The position numbers and the translations under genes are program-made. Shown in pieces: positions 1-6,460 of a stretch of 53,142 nt of DNA. The DNA comes from a virus: positions 1-53,142 of the IMG/VR virus record IMGVR_UViG_3300042860_002932. The stretch is one strand, 5' to 3'. The notes below the pieces were generated by a model, which was not told where the DNA came from, did not search any database, and saw only the letters and a program-made list of their open reading frames with translations. The first letter of the stretch is position 1. The number at the start of each line of letters is the position of its first letter.

Positions 1-109
1 GAATAAGTGCGTACCATCCAGCACCTCTACGATTCTCAGGTTTGGTTAAAATTAGAAATACAATATCAAAAAGATATATTACGATTAATATAATTAGAAT
101 CGTCGGCAT
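1..109 (-). CDS. Small membrane protein, partial
   Basis: The 5' part of a gene that runs off the left edge, starting at the ATG at 107-109. The visible 36 residues begin MPTILIILIVIYLFDIVFLI, a single N-terminal membrane segment followed by a basic, glycine-containing stretch. No family is recognised. Confidence 0.55.
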   Translation of the reverse strand, partial: MPTILIILIVIYLFDIVFLILTKPENRRGAGWYALI

Positions 110-111
110 AT

Positions 112-744
112 TTAACTTGCGTTTGTGAGAACGTTCAGTTCTATTTGTTCGTTCAACGTTTGATTTTCAATTTTTTTGTTTGAAATTACAGTTCGCCCTG
201 AAAGTTCACATTGAAAAACATTACTTTTTGATTTAACCTCGGCCTGTTCCTTTAATACAGATTTTTCAACTGTCGAATCAGAAACTCGTGAACCGTTATA
301 AAGTTCGCTATATGAAACATTTGATTTTTTACAAACAACTGTCCAATTTTTTAAAATTGAACTTTTAATTATCGGTTCATCATAAATATCAACGTTATCG
401 TGAATTTCTGAATCTTCAATTTGGGCGTTCCCCCATATTCGAACCTTATCACTAACAACTGTATTTTTCAAATTAACATTTTCAAATACTTGACAGTCAC
501 CTGTTACAAATGAATTTTCAAGTTGAGCATTATCATAAACTTTTGCAAGTTGCGAAACCCAACTGTCGTCTTCTTGACTTAAATTTTTTTCACTCTGAAT
601 GTATCCGCCAATCGTGCCCTCTCTTATAAATTGGGTTTTACATTGAAAATCTTTCAACGCTAAAACTCGATATAATTTTACAGGTAGACCTTTTTTTGGA
701 TGTTTCCAAGTGATGTGGTCGTTTTTTAAAATTTGATACTTCAT
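112..744 (-). CDS. Parallel beta-helix (hexapeptide-like repeat) protein
   Basis: About 210 residues. After a short N-terminal domain comes GGYIQSEKNLSQEDDSWV, then a long run of short repeats with alternating V/I and N/D/S residues (AKVYDNAQLENS, ARIWGNAQIEDS-like units). This is typical of phage proteins with a left-handed or parallel beta-helix built from short repeats. No catalytic motif is visible. I chose the ATG at 742-744 because it overlaps the stop codon of the upstream gene by one base; an ATG 33 bases earlier is also open. Function unknown. Confidence 0.75.
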   Translation of the reverse strand: MKYQILKNDHITWKHPKKGLPVKLYRVLALKDFQCKTQFIREGTIGGYIQSEKNLSQEDDSWVSQLAKVYDNAQLENSFVTGDCQVFENVNLKNTVVSDKVRIWGNAQIEDSEIHDNVDIYDEPIIKSSILKNWTVVCKKSNVSYSELYNGSRVSDSTVEKSVLKEQAEVKSKSNVFQCELSGRTVISNKKIENQTLNEQIELNVLTNAS

Positions 745-980
745 TAAGCCTGAACTCCTTTTTGATTGATTGACCAATTATTTTCAGAATCTTTGGTCAA
801 ATTCCAACCGGAATCATTTAACAAGGCTTTGATTTCCTGAAAATACCTTTGCGTTTGGTATTCAGGTTTGAACTTAAAAGTGTGATTTTGCATTTTAGTT
901 TTTACATCATTAATTGCAAGATGTAATTGGGTAGGAAACGCAAACAATTCCTGCGGTGTGGGAAATATGTTATTCTCCAT
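744..980 (-). CDS. Hypothetical protein, 78 aa
   Basis: Small soluble protein with no recognised domain. Its stop overlaps the start of the beta-helix gene by one base, and its start overlaps the end of the next gene upstream by 11 bases, so the three are probably translated from one message. Confidence 0.6.
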   Translation of the reverse strand: MENNIFPTPQELFAFPTQLHLAINDVKTKMQNHTFKFKPEYQTQRYFQEIKALLNDSGWNLTKDSENNWSINQKGVQA

Positions 981-1263
981 AAAATTCTTCGTACTCCTCT
1001 TCTATTTCAGTTTGTTTAGGTTTAACTTCCTTGATATTAAGGAAGCGGGTTAATTTGCTACTGTTATTGAATTCAGTCATTCCGGTATTATAGTTTTTTA
1101 GATGAAAAGCACCGTCCTCAAACCATTCTACCATATTAACATCAACAATAAAATCTTCATACGGAACATCATATTTCTGCCATACTTCTAAAATAGCATC
1201 ATTTCTATTTTCAGAATTAACTGAAAAACACGCTCCGTCATTCATTAAAATTATATATTTCAT
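970..1263 (-). CDS. Hypothetical protein, 97 aa
   Basis: Starts MKYIILMNDGACFSV and ends in a strongly acidic tail (EIEEEYEEF). A soluble alpha/beta protein by appearance, with no family recognised. It lies 12 bases downstream of the DUF458 gene in the same orientation. Confidence 0.6.
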   Translation of the reverse strand: MKYIILMNDGACFSVNSENRNDAILEVWQKYDVPYEDFIVDVNMVEWFEDGAFHLKNYNTGMTEFNNSSKLTRFLNIKEVKPKQTEIEEEYEEFYGE

Positions 1264-1275
1264 TTTGAAAATTTT

Positions 1276-1788
1276 TTACACGCCTTGACATAAATGATTT
1301 GCAGCCTTACAAGCGATTTGATCTTCCCATTGGTCGGGCATATGAGCATTTTCTTTGTATTTCACCATATATTTGAAATCATAACCCAATGCCCAACCTT
1401 TTGCTGCGGAAACCAACCGATTTGAAACGGTGTCAACAAGGTTGTTGTAATCAAATTCCAACATAATCATTTCTTTTGGAATAATTTGTTCTTGGGTCAA
1501 TTTCAACGCAACGTCGATAGTTAATTGACATTCGCGTAAAAGTTTGGTAAATAAATCGGGCTTGCCACTTTCTGTTCTATAACTTTGAACTTTTTCTTTA
1601 ACGAAGATAAAATGAACTCCTTGTTTACCATATCTAAACGCAACTACGGTGTAATAATAAACAAAACCATGTGCTGCACTGGAATCCGTTCCGATATGAA
1701 TTTTTAAATCAGAACCATGTTTGATTCGTTGTTCCAAACAATGTTGAATTAGATCAACATTTTGACGTTTGTAATTTTTAAATTGCAT
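1276..1788 (-). CDS. RNase H-fold DUF458 (YkuK-like) protein
   Basis: 170 residues, about the length of the DUF458/YkuK family. The N-terminal IHIGTDSS (about residues 30-37) is the first strand with the metal-binding aspartate of the RNase H fold, followed by YYTVVAFRYGKQGVHFIF. This matches the family pattern, including the central acidic residue in LEFDYN. A nuclease-like role is an inference from the fold; the family has no firmly assigned substrate. It heads the leftmost gene run, just after two small genes. Confidence 0.75.
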   Translation of the reverse strand: MQFKNYKRQNVDLIQHCLEQRIKHGSDLKIHIGTDSSAAHGFVYYYTVVAFRYGKQGVHFIFVKEKVQSYRTESGKPDLFTKLLRECQLTIDVALKLTQEQIIPKEMIMLEFDYNNLVDTVSNRLVSAAKGWALGYDFKYMVKYKENAHMPDQWEDQIACKAANHLCQGV

Positions 1789-1799
1789 TGTTCAAAAAT

Positions 1800-2210
1800 T
1801 TAATCATCCTCGCCGGGCTCATCTTCTGTTTCTTCAACTTCACTCATATCATGATGAATGAAAATTGGACGTGGATACAATTTGATTGTAGGTTCGAGTT
1901 GGAGAAACTTATCAATTCGTTTAACCAAAGTTTCATGAAATTCAAATACGACGGCGCTGTTACCGTCAATAAATTCGATTAAAGTTTCTTCGGGAGAATC
2001 CGGAATCTGCATCATTGCTGCAATTTTTTGAATATCATCTCGCCGAATATATGAATATGCAATTACATCGGTCTCAATTTGTTCGCCTTTTTTTCTTTTT
2101 CCTTCCGCAATTTCTTCCGGAGGTAAATCAAGTTTTTTGGCTAATTCATTTATTGACTTGGGATAAATCCCATTATACAACACGCGCACTTTAAACCAGT
2201 TTGGATTCAT
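1800..2210 (-). CDS. Hypothetical protein, 136 aa
   Basis: Begins MNPNWFKVRVLYNG, has a segment SINELAKKLDLPPEEIA that resembles a short helix-turn-helix, and ends in an acidic tail (EETEDEPGEDD). DNA binding is possible but unproven. The start overlaps the stop of the following upstream gene (2210). Confidence 0.6.
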   Translation of the reverse strand: MNPNWFKVRVLYNGIYPKSINELAKKLDLPPEEIAEGKRKKGEQIETDVIAYSYIRRDDIQKIAAMMQIPDSPEETLIEFIDGNSAVVFEFHETLVKRIDKFLQLEPTIKLYPRPIFIHHDMSEVEETEDEPGEDD

Positions 2211-2440
2211 TATTTTCTTTTAATTGTTAACTTTAATGTAGAGTCTCTGAAATAAATATCTACGTTTTCTTTATTAATAATTACACAACCACGTTCAATA
2301 TCAAAACAACATCTGATATAACCTTCTACAAAACCATCCGATTTATTTACTGGTTTGATATAGTAATAAAATGTCCAACTGACGTTAAACCCCAGTAAGA
2401 ATATAATTAAAAAATGTAATATAGGTTTTAACTTTTGCAT
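2210..2440 (-). CDS. Single-pass membrane protein, 76 aa
   Basis: I place the start at the ATG at 2438-2440, just 3' of tRNA-Gly; the longer open frame would run through the tRNA. The protein has a hydrophobic N-terminus (LHFLIIFLLGFNVSWTFYYY) that anchors it in the membrane, then about 45 exposed residues. Function unknown. Confidence 0.6.
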   Translation of the reverse strand: MQKLKPILHFLIIFLLGFNVSWTFYYYIKPVNKSDGFVEGYIRCCFDIERGCVIINKENVDIYFRDSTLKLTIKRK

Positions 2441-2445
2441 TTTTG

Positions 2446-2517
2446 TCAGGGTAATCAGAATCGAACTGATATCACTTGATTGGAAATCAAATACACTAAC
2501 CGTTGTGCTATACCCCG
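2446..2517 (-). tRNA. tRNA-Gly (UCC)
   Basis: 72 nt. The acceptor stem CGGGGTA/TACCCTG has one G-U pair, and D arm GCAC/GTGT and T arm ATCAG-TTCGATT-CTGAT are present. The anticodon arm TTTGA-TTTCCAA-TCAAG gives anticodon UCC. CCA is not encoded. It is the last tRNA of the array in the direction of transcription. Confidence 0.9.
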
Positions 2518-2686
2518 TTAACCAGTTTGGAACTACCCTCAAAGCCTTACTGGAATTGCTTGGTTTTCAAATTGTTTCCTAATAAAGTTACATTCAGTCT
2601 CGTTAAGTAACTATAAAACAAAACCAAAAAGAACCTTTCGAACGATTCGTTTCGGGCCGGATATTTGACCCATATCTGGGAGTTTG

Positions 2687-2759
2687 AGCAGTAGACTGGA
2701 ATCGAGCCAGTTTCACCGATTTACAAGATCGGGCATCATCCATTAAATGCTTCAACTGC
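2687..2759 (-). tRNA. tRNA-Thr (UGU)
   Basis: 73 nt. The acceptor is GCAGTTG/CTACTGC with one T-T mismatch. The anticodon arm CCGAT-CTTGTAA-ATCGG is perfect and gives UGU. The T arm ACTGG-CTCGATT-CCAGT is intact, and CCA is not encoded. Confidence 0.88.
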
Positions 2760-2768
2760 TTAGTTTTG

Positions 2769-2848
2769 TCGACTTGGAAAGATTCGAACTTTCATTTTCA
2801 ACACCAATTACGAATATCGATCTTATCAGGATCGCTCGGTACAAGTCG
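2769..2848 (-). tRNA. tRNA-Ile (GAU), atypical: no D arm, long variable region
   Basis: The acceptor CGACTTG/CAAGTCG (7 perfect pairs), anticodon arm CGATC-CTGATAA-GATCG (canonical GAU loop) and T arm GAAAG-TTCGAAT-CTTTC are all perfect. Only 7 bases separate the acceptor from the anticodon arm, so no D arm can form there. Instead 24 bases lie between the anticodon arm and the T arm, and they contain the D-loop-like AATTGGTG. Either this is a D-armless tRNA with an extended variable region or a rearranged tRNA; see findings. Confidence 0.7.
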
Positions 2849-2872
2849 TTAATTTATTTTCAGTTTTGATAG

Positions 2873-2945
2873 TACCCACTATCGGAATCGAACCAATACT
2901 TTGCTTGTATGTAAAACAAGTGCCATACCATTAGGCGAAGCGGGT
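2873..2945 (-). tRNA. tRNA-Val (UAC)
   Basis: 73 nt. The acceptor is ACCCGCT/AGTGGGT. The anticodon arm CTTGT-TTTACAT-ACAAG gives UAC. The T arm ATTGG-TTCGATT-CCGAT and discriminator A are present, and CCA is not encoded. Confidence 0.9.
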
Positions 2946-2950
2946 AATTT

Positions 2951-3022
2951 GTGGCTATAATGGGTCTCGAACCACTACTGTCAGATTCAAAATCTGATTT
3001 GCTTCCATTACAACAATTCCCA
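2951..3022 (-). tRNA. tRNA-Gln (UUG), imperfect acceptor
   Basis: The anticodon arm TCAGA-TTTTGAA-TCTGA gives UUG, and the 5' end TGG is typical of tRNA-Gln. The acceptor pairs at positions 1-3 and 6-7 but is mismatched at 4 and 5. The T loop (TTCGAGAC) has 8 bases. It may be a decaying or an unusual tRNA. Confidence 0.65.
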
Positions 3023-3040
3023 TTAAATTTAATATTTTAG

Positions 3041-3129
3041 GGAGTATGACCAGAATCGAACTGGCTTAGATTTTTATATCTTTCAGGGTCACAACCTGAT
3101 TCGTTTCCGACAAACGAGTTACATACTCC
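3041..3129 (-). tRNA. tRNA-His (GUG) with encoded G-1 and extra variable arm
   Basis: The acceptor GAGTATG/CATACTC is perfect. A genomically encoded G at -1 faces C73, the histidine identity pair. The anticodon arm TCAGG-TTGTGAC-CCTGA gives GUG. The variable region is 17 bases and folds as AGAT-ATAAAA-ATCT, whereas normal tRNA-His has about 5 bases. The D arm is a 6-pair hairpin, TCGTTT/AAACGA. Confidence 0.8.
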
Positions 3130-3139
3130 ATTCATTTTG

Positions 3140-3211
3140 CGCCATGCCCTCGATTCGAACGAGGAACCACGATTTTGGAGATCGTTCGGTTACCAGTTAC
3201 CCCAGCACGAC
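3140..3211 (-). tRNA. tRNA-Trp (CCA)
   Basis: 72 nt. The acceptor is GTCGTGC/GCATGGC. The anticodon arm ACGAT-CTCCAAA-ATCGT gives CCA, and the discriminator G is expected for Trp. The T arm CCTCG-TTCGAAT-CGAGG is perfect. Confidence 0.9.
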
Positions 3212-3217
3212 AGTTGA

Positions 3218-3439
3218 TTATAAATATACTTTTTTAAACTTTTTTCTTCCTATACGCTTTATCAAAAACGCTTCGTTTAAATCCGTATCGAGAAAAACCT
3301 GATATCGCTTTCCGTCTCGATCCAAATATTTTGCTTTTGATAATTCCCAATTACAATTCTTCAAAATTTGAAGACTGTCGGAGTCTTGACTAAATACCAA
3401 GATGGGGGATACCAAAAATATAAATATCAATTTTTTCAT
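3218..3439 (-). CDS. Small secreted protein with signal peptide
   Basis: I place the start at the ATG ending at 3439, because the longer open frame reads through tRNA-Asp. The N-terminus MKKLIFIFLVSPILVFSQ is a signal peptide with a probable cut before Q or D. About 55 residues follow with no recognised family. The product probably goes to the periplasm. Confidence 0.65.
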   Translation of the reverse strand: MKKLIFIFLVSPILVFSQDSDSLQILKNCNWELSKAKYLDRDGKRYQVFLDTDLNEAFLIKRIGRKKFKKVYL

Positions 3440-3455
3440 AATCAAAACTTCTTTG

Positions 3456-3528
3456 CAGTCCCGACGGGATTTGAACCCGCATACACCAGTGTGACAGACT
3501 GGCAGTTTAACCATTGTCCTACGGGACT
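3456..3528 (-). tRNA. tRNA-Asp (GUC)
   Basis: 73 nt. The acceptor AGTCCCG/CGGGACT is perfect. The anticodon arm CCAGT-CTGTCAC-ACTGG gives GUC, with discriminator G. CCA is not encoded. Confidence 0.92.
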
Positions 3529-3536
3529 AAACCTTT

Positions 3537-4349
3537 TTATTGTTGATTGACAATCACCGGCGTTTTACCGTCAGTTATAATAACTTTATTGTTGGTACTA
3601 CGAATAGCATCAATCCATTTATCTTGAAGAATTTCCTTAGTCAACCCTTGTGTTTTTACCAAATCTTTTTCTCGATAAATTTTAGCCTTTTCTAATTCCA
3701 TTTTAGCAATTTCAAGTTCATTTCGAGCCTGTTCTGCTTGTTGAATTGTATTGTTTCTATTTTCAATGGCTTTAATCATAGATTCGGGAGGTCTCAATCC
3801 AGAACTCAACGTCAACAAATTGAAGAATTTTCCATTAAATTCGGTTTTCAGTCGAGTTTCTACCGCCAATTCAAATTTAGCCAAATTTTTCAATAACTCA
3901 TCGGTCGAAAATTTTCTTGCTTCTTCCCGGTAAGCATTTAAAATAATCGGAGTTAAAATATTGGTTTCGATATTGTCCATAAACCCTGATATATCTGCCG
4001 GATTAACGTGCTTGTAATTAAAAACAATTTCCGGACCTTTTCCCCTAATGGCTTCGTAAGCGTAATTTGGGTCTACCTTATAGAAGCCGCCATCATTTGT
4101 TGTTACACCGAGTTCTGGCGCATCTCCCTTTTGTTCGAACATGGGAACCTGATATAGTTCTGAGCAGGGACCAAGGGGACCCTGAGCGCCTGTAACAAGT
4201 TTAAAATCGGCAAGACCGTTTTTGCCGCAGTTTTCCATGAGAACACCTTCGAAATTTGGTTCAGGTCGATTACATCCCGTACAACCAGTTTGAAAAATTT
4301 GATAAACGCCCAATAGAGCAAAGAAAATAAAGAACTTAATTTGTTTCAT
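3537..4349 (-). CDS. Prohibitin-like (SPFH/Band 7) lipoprotein
   Basis: 270 residues. A hydrophobic N-terminus ends in FQTGC, a plausible lipobox with Cys23 as the lipidation site. The middle follows the prohibitin/Band 7 pattern (GPxSELYQVP region, YAYEAIRGKGPEIVFNYKHV, then NILTPIILNAYREEARKFSTDELL). A charged coiled coil follows at about residues 195-230 (EQARNELEIAKMELEKAKIYREK). SPFH proteins form rings on membranes, and phage members are of unknown role. It sits alone among tRNA genes. I am fairly sure of the family, not of the function. Confidence 0.75.
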   Translation of the reverse strand: MKQIKFFIFFALLGVYQIFQTGCTGCNRPEPNFEGVLMENCGKNGLADFKLVTGAQGPLGPCSELYQVPMFEQKGDAPELGVTTNDGGFYKVDPNYAYEAIRGKGPEIVFNYKHVNPADISGFMDNIETNILTPIILNAYREEARKFSTDELLKNLAKFELAVETRLKTEFNGKFFNLLTLSSGLRPPESMIKAIENRNNTIQQAEQARNELEIAKMELEKAKIYREKDLVKTQGLTKEILQDKWIDAIRSTNNKVIITDGKTPVIVNQQ

Positions 4350-4370
4350 TTAATGAACTGATTTTGATTC

Positions 4371-4535
4371 TTAAAAGTTAAATGTATAGCGAACATATCT
4401 ATAAAATCCATAAAGTGATAATGGGAGTGTCAGATATGTCAGTTGAAAAATTTTAGATTGCCATAAATAGGTATGACCTATATATAACAAAAAACCCAAT
4501 AATGGTACTGTTAAATATTTTAATTCTTTTTTCAT
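4371..4535 (-). CDS. Small membrane protein, 54 aa
   Basis: I choose the ATG at 4533-4535, because a longer frame would run into tRNA-Leu. The sequence MKKELKYLTVPLLGFLLYIG starts one of two short hydrophobic segments. No family is recognised. Confidence 0.5.
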   Translation of the reverse strand: MKKELKYLTVPLLGFLLYIGHTYLWQSKIFQLTYLTLPLSLYGFYRYVRYTFNF

Positions 4536-4548
4536 TTTTAATGTTTTG

Positions 4549-4628
4549 TGCCCCCATCCGGCCTCGAACCGGAAAGCTCGCGCGGCACCGTTTAAGGATG
4601 CTGTGTTTACCAATTTCACCACAGGGGC
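4549..4628 (-). tRNA. tRNA-Leu (UAA)
   Basis: Class II, 80 nt. The acceptor is GCCCCTG/TGGGGGC. The anticodon arm GCATC-CTTAAAC-GGTGC gives UAA. It has a short variable hairpin, T arm TCCGG-TTCGAGG-CCGGA and discriminator A. Confidence 0.9.
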
Positions 4629-4712
4629 AAATTATTAAATTTCATTTTTGTTGGCTGAACAAATGCAATCCAAAAAGAAATTTACAAAGAAAAAAATCTA
4701 TGTTCAGTTTCG

Positions 4713-4786
4713 TAGTCCATTTCAGATTCGAACTGAAACGTAAGCAATTCCTAAAATTGCCGCCTCTTCCGTTGGGCTAATGGACT
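4713..4786 (-). tRNA. tRNA with Leu anticodon UAG but short variable loop
   Basis: 74 nt. The acceptor AGTCCAT/ATGGACT is perfect, and the anticodon arm GCAAT-TTTAGGA-ATTGC and T arm TTCAG-TTCGAAT-CTGAA are perfect. The anticodon reads UAG, which decodes CUA leucine. The variable loop has only about 6 bases, so this is not a class II tRNA-Leu. Aminoacylation identity is uncertain. Confidence 0.8.
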
Positions 4787-4985
4787 ATTTAAATTTTTTA
4801 AATGATTTGAAAAACATATCCTTTGACATGATTGGTTTAAAATTGCCGTCGATATTTGAAATTTGAATTCCTTTCTCTCCAATTTCGAGAACTCTTACTC
4901 GGAGACCTCGATCAGTATCGGGAAAGGTCGGATCATAAAACCAAATTTCGCCTATTTTTATTTTCGGTTTAAAAAAATTAAACAT
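4785..4985 (-). CDS. Hypothetical protein, 66 aa
   Basis: Small basic protein starting MFNFFKPKIKIGEIWFYD. It has the look of a small SH3-like barrel with several beta strands. The 3' end overlaps the first bases of the adjoining tRNA. Function unknown. Confidence 0.5.
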   Translation of the reverse strand: MFNFFKPKIKIGEIWFYDPTFPDTDRGLRVRVLEIGEKGIQISNIDGNFKPIMSKDMFFKSFKKFK

Positions 4986-5007
4986 ATTTAAACTGCTTAA
5001 ATGTTAG

Positions 5008-5080
5008 TAGGCCGACATGGATTCGAACCATGAACAACGGATTAAAAGTCCGCGATTTTACCAATTGAAACTACCGACCC
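5008..5080 (-). tRNA. tRNA-Lys (UUU)
   Basis: 73 nt. The acceptor GGGTCGG/TCGGCCT has several G-U pairs. The anticodon arm GCGGA-CTTTTAA-TCCGT gives UUU. The T arm CATGG-TTCGAAT-CCATG is perfect. Confidence 0.9.
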
Positions 5081-5097
5081 AATTTTCAATTAAATTC

Positions 5098-5117
5098 AGT
5101 CATTAACTTTTTAATGA
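5098..5117 (-). other. Leader hairpin upstream of tRNA-Lys
   Basis: GTCATTAA and TTAATGAC form an 8-pair stem around a 4-base loop. It lies in the transcribed leader between the promoter at 5160 and tRNA-Lys. Its role is unknown; RNA processing or a stabilising element are options. Confidence 0.4.
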
Positions 5118-5159
5118 CCTTTTTCTTCTGTTTTTTGTTCCAAATGTTTAATTACATTA

Positions 5160-5200
5160 CAAAGGTAAAAAACCTTTTTCAATTTACCAAGTCCATTAAC
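5160..5200 (-). promoter_or_regulatory. Bacteroidota-type promoter
   Basis: The -7 box TACCTTTG is at 5160-5167 and TTGG at 5187-5190, spaced 19 bases, with GTTAATG just upstream. It would fire leftward into tRNA-Lys and the tRNAs beyond it. Confidence 0.65.
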
Positions 5201-5215
5201 ATTTCATTTGGAAAA

Positions 5216-5282
5216 GGATTGGATTTAAGTTCCAAATTTCGGTTTCTAATTGAAAGGTACTGTTCAGAAGAAAATCCAATCC
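5216..5282 (-). other. Long hairpin between promoter and tRNA-Ala
   Basis: A perfect 11-base inverted repeat (GGATTGGATTT at 5216-5226 with its complement at 5272-5282) encloses 45 bases that contain a further small hairpin. It lies 3' of tRNA-Ala and just upstream of the next promoter, so it could be a stable RNA, a processing signal or a transcription stop. Confidence 0.45.
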
Positions 5283-5308
5283 TCTAATCACAAACAACTA
5301 AACAAACG

Positions 5309-5382
5309 TGGACACATTTGGGATTTGAACCCAAGTGATCTTGTTTGCAAAACAAGTGCATAGCCTCTCTGCCAATGGCCCC
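5309..5382 (-). tRNA. tRNA-Ala (UGC)
   Basis: 74 nt. The anticodon arm CTTGT-TTTGCAA-ACAAG gives UGC. The acceptor starts GGGGCCA and retains the G3-U70 pair that defines alanine identity, with mismatches at pairs 4 and 5. The T arm TTGGG-TTCAAAT-CCCAA is perfect. Confidence 0.82.
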
Positions 5383-5387
5383 TAATA

Positions 5388-5450
5388 AAGTCTAATCTTC
5401 AAAGGTTTTTATGAATTTACAAGTTTCGAGTAACCTTTGAAATGTGACTT
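5388..5450 (-). repeat. Hairpin repeat element, copy 1
   Basis: 63 bases nearly identical to 11404-11466, differing by small indels in the loop. AAGTC/GACTT and an 11-pair inner stem containing TTCAAAGG/CCTTTGAA fold it into a long hairpin. It lies between tRNA-Met and tRNA-Ala. A divergent third copy is at 11096-11153. Confidence 0.65.
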
Positions 5451-5455
5451 TTTGG

Positions 5456-5528
5456 TGGCGAGGTCGAGATTTGAACTCGAAGTATAAGATCATGAGTCTT
5501 ATGTGTTAACCAATTACACTACCTCGCT
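5456..5528 (-). tRNA. tRNA-Met (CAU), CCA encoded
   Basis: 73 nt. It has D arm GTGT/ACAC, anticodon arm TAAGA-CTCATGA-TCTTA (CAU) and T arm TCGAG-TTCAAAT-CTCGA. The first acceptor pair is A1-C72 and unpaired; the other six pair. CCA is encoded at 5453-5455. The sequence alone does not tell elongator Met from Ile2 (lysidine); the unpaired 1-72 position recalls initiator tRNAs. Confidence 0.85.
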
Positions 5529-5537
5529 ATATTTCTT

Positions 5538-5693
5538 CTATCGATTTCCTTCAAGATAATCAAACACCATTAAAAATGGCCCTATTACTGGAATGAAATC
5601 TAACATTTTTATTTTTAACCAAGAACCTTCTGCAATTGAAAGTGTGATATAAAAACAAAGTTGAAATAAAAATAATGATAGAAAATAGATCAT
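5538..5693 (-). CDS. Small membrane protein, 51 aa
   Basis: Starts MIYFLSLFLFQLCFYITLS and has a second hydrophobic stretch (MLDFIPVIGPFLMVF), so two membrane segments are likely. It fills the gap between tRNA-Glu and tRNA-Met. No family is recognised. Confidence 0.55.
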   Translation of the reverse strand: MIYFLSLFLFQLCFYITLSIAEGSWLKIKMLDFIPVIGPFLMVFDYLEGNR

Positions 5694-5708
5694 TTTAGTT
5701 TATTTTAG

Positions 5709-5782
5709 TAGAGCGGACGGGGTACGATCCCGCACAGTCAAGATTGAAAATCTTGTTTCTTAGCCAATTTGAATACCGCTCC
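5709..5782 (-). tRNA. tRNA-Glu (UUC)
   Basis: 74 nt. The acceptor is GGAGCGG/CCGCTCT. The anticodon arm CAAGA-TTTTCAA-TCTTG gives UUC. The T loop ATCGTAC departs from the usual TTC start. Confidence 0.88.
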
Positions 5783-5854
5783 AAGTATTTAACCAAAGTA
5801 CCAGCCAGACCTCTCGTTTACTGCCCACCATTGAGGTTGTTTGTTCCACTTTTA

Positions 5855-5880
5855 AGAGCAGCATAGGATTCGAACCTACG
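5855..5880 (-). pseudogene. tRNA 3' half remnant
   Basis: A good T arm (GTAGG-TTCGAAT-CCTAT) is followed by an acceptor 3' strand GCTGCTC. The expected 5' half is not found upstream, where a protein gene begins immediately (stop codon at 5894). It is best read as the remains of a deleted tRNA. Confidence 0.5.
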
Positions 5881-5893
5881 AACATTTGGTTAA

Positions 5894-6094
5894 TTATTTA
5901 TTTGGGTTTTCAATTGAATGAATATTCAACTGATTTAAACTTACCATCACAAATCCGTAACAAAGCACTGATGTTTGAATCGCATCCCAATTTATTGTTT
6001 GAAATAGAGCCAAATCCAATATAAACTTGGCCATTCCCCCAAAACAAAATGCAATTAACGGCATTATTGAAAGTGATAATTTATTTGCTTGCAT
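5894..6094 (-). CDS. Membrane protein, 66 aa, two segments
   Basis: MQANKLSLSIMPLIAFCFGG starts the first hydrophobic segment and VLCYGFVMVSL lies in the second. The stop is close to the tRNA remnant. Function unknown. Confidence 0.55.
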   Translation of the reverse strand: MQANKLSLSIMPLIAFCFGGMAKFILDLALFQTINWDAIQTSVLCYGFVMVSLNQLNIHSIENPNK

Positions 6095-6104
6095 TTTTTA
6101 GATG

Positions 6105-6380
6105 TTAATTACTCACTCTGGTTATTAAAAATTCTTCACAAAAATCTCCAGTATCAGGATAAATCAAATCTATTTTGAATGATTCCGAAGGCCGAACCTT
6201 TGAAAGGTATATACTTCGCGTCATTTCCGTTCCATCTGTAAGTTTACCGGAATAGCCGATGGAATCAAATTCTTTTAGTTCTTCGCGATCCAAGAAATCT
6301 AATTGATCGCCAGATGAACTGATTTTACCCATTACGGTTTTAATTCTGTAAGTTTCAATTTTCATGTTTGTTAATTTCAT
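6105..6380 (-). CDS. Hypothetical protein, 85-91 aa
   Basis: A soluble, beta-rich protein read from a promoter at 6407. Two in-frame ATGs near the start (MKLTNMKIETYRIK) make the exact N-terminus uncertain. No family is recognised. Confidence 0.6.
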   Translation of the reverse strand: MKLTNMKIETYRIKTVMGKISSSGDQLDFLDREELKEFDSIGYSGKLTDGTEMTRSIYLSKVRPSESFKIDLIYPDTGDFCEEFLITRVSN

Positions 6381-6406
6381 TTAAAAACCACAATAAAAAG
6401 ACCTCT

Positions 6407-6440
6407 CAAAGATACAAACTTGTGGTTAGAAAAGCACAAA
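6407..6440 (-). promoter_or_regulatory. Promoter for the 6105-6380 gene
   Basis: TATCTTTG at 6407-6414 is a -7 box, with TTTG at 6437-6440. The spacing of 22 bases is longer than elsewhere in the window. Confidence 0.45.
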
Positions 6441-6460
6441 ACAAAGTTTTATACCCTTCA

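Noticed and set aside
5153-5450. CRISPR-like array suggested by repeated motifs
   Set aside because: There are only isolated hairpin repeats of differing spacing and no regular spacers; the repeats recur next to tRNA genes elsewhere.
5785-5900. A second permuted tRNA built from the T arm at 5863-5879 and the sequence starting GGGCAGT downstream
   Set aside because: The acceptor strands pair only with two G-U pairs, and TTTGGTTAA/TTAACCAAA could pair at the ends, but no D arm can be formed in the supposed 5' half. I keep it as a tRNA 3' remnant.
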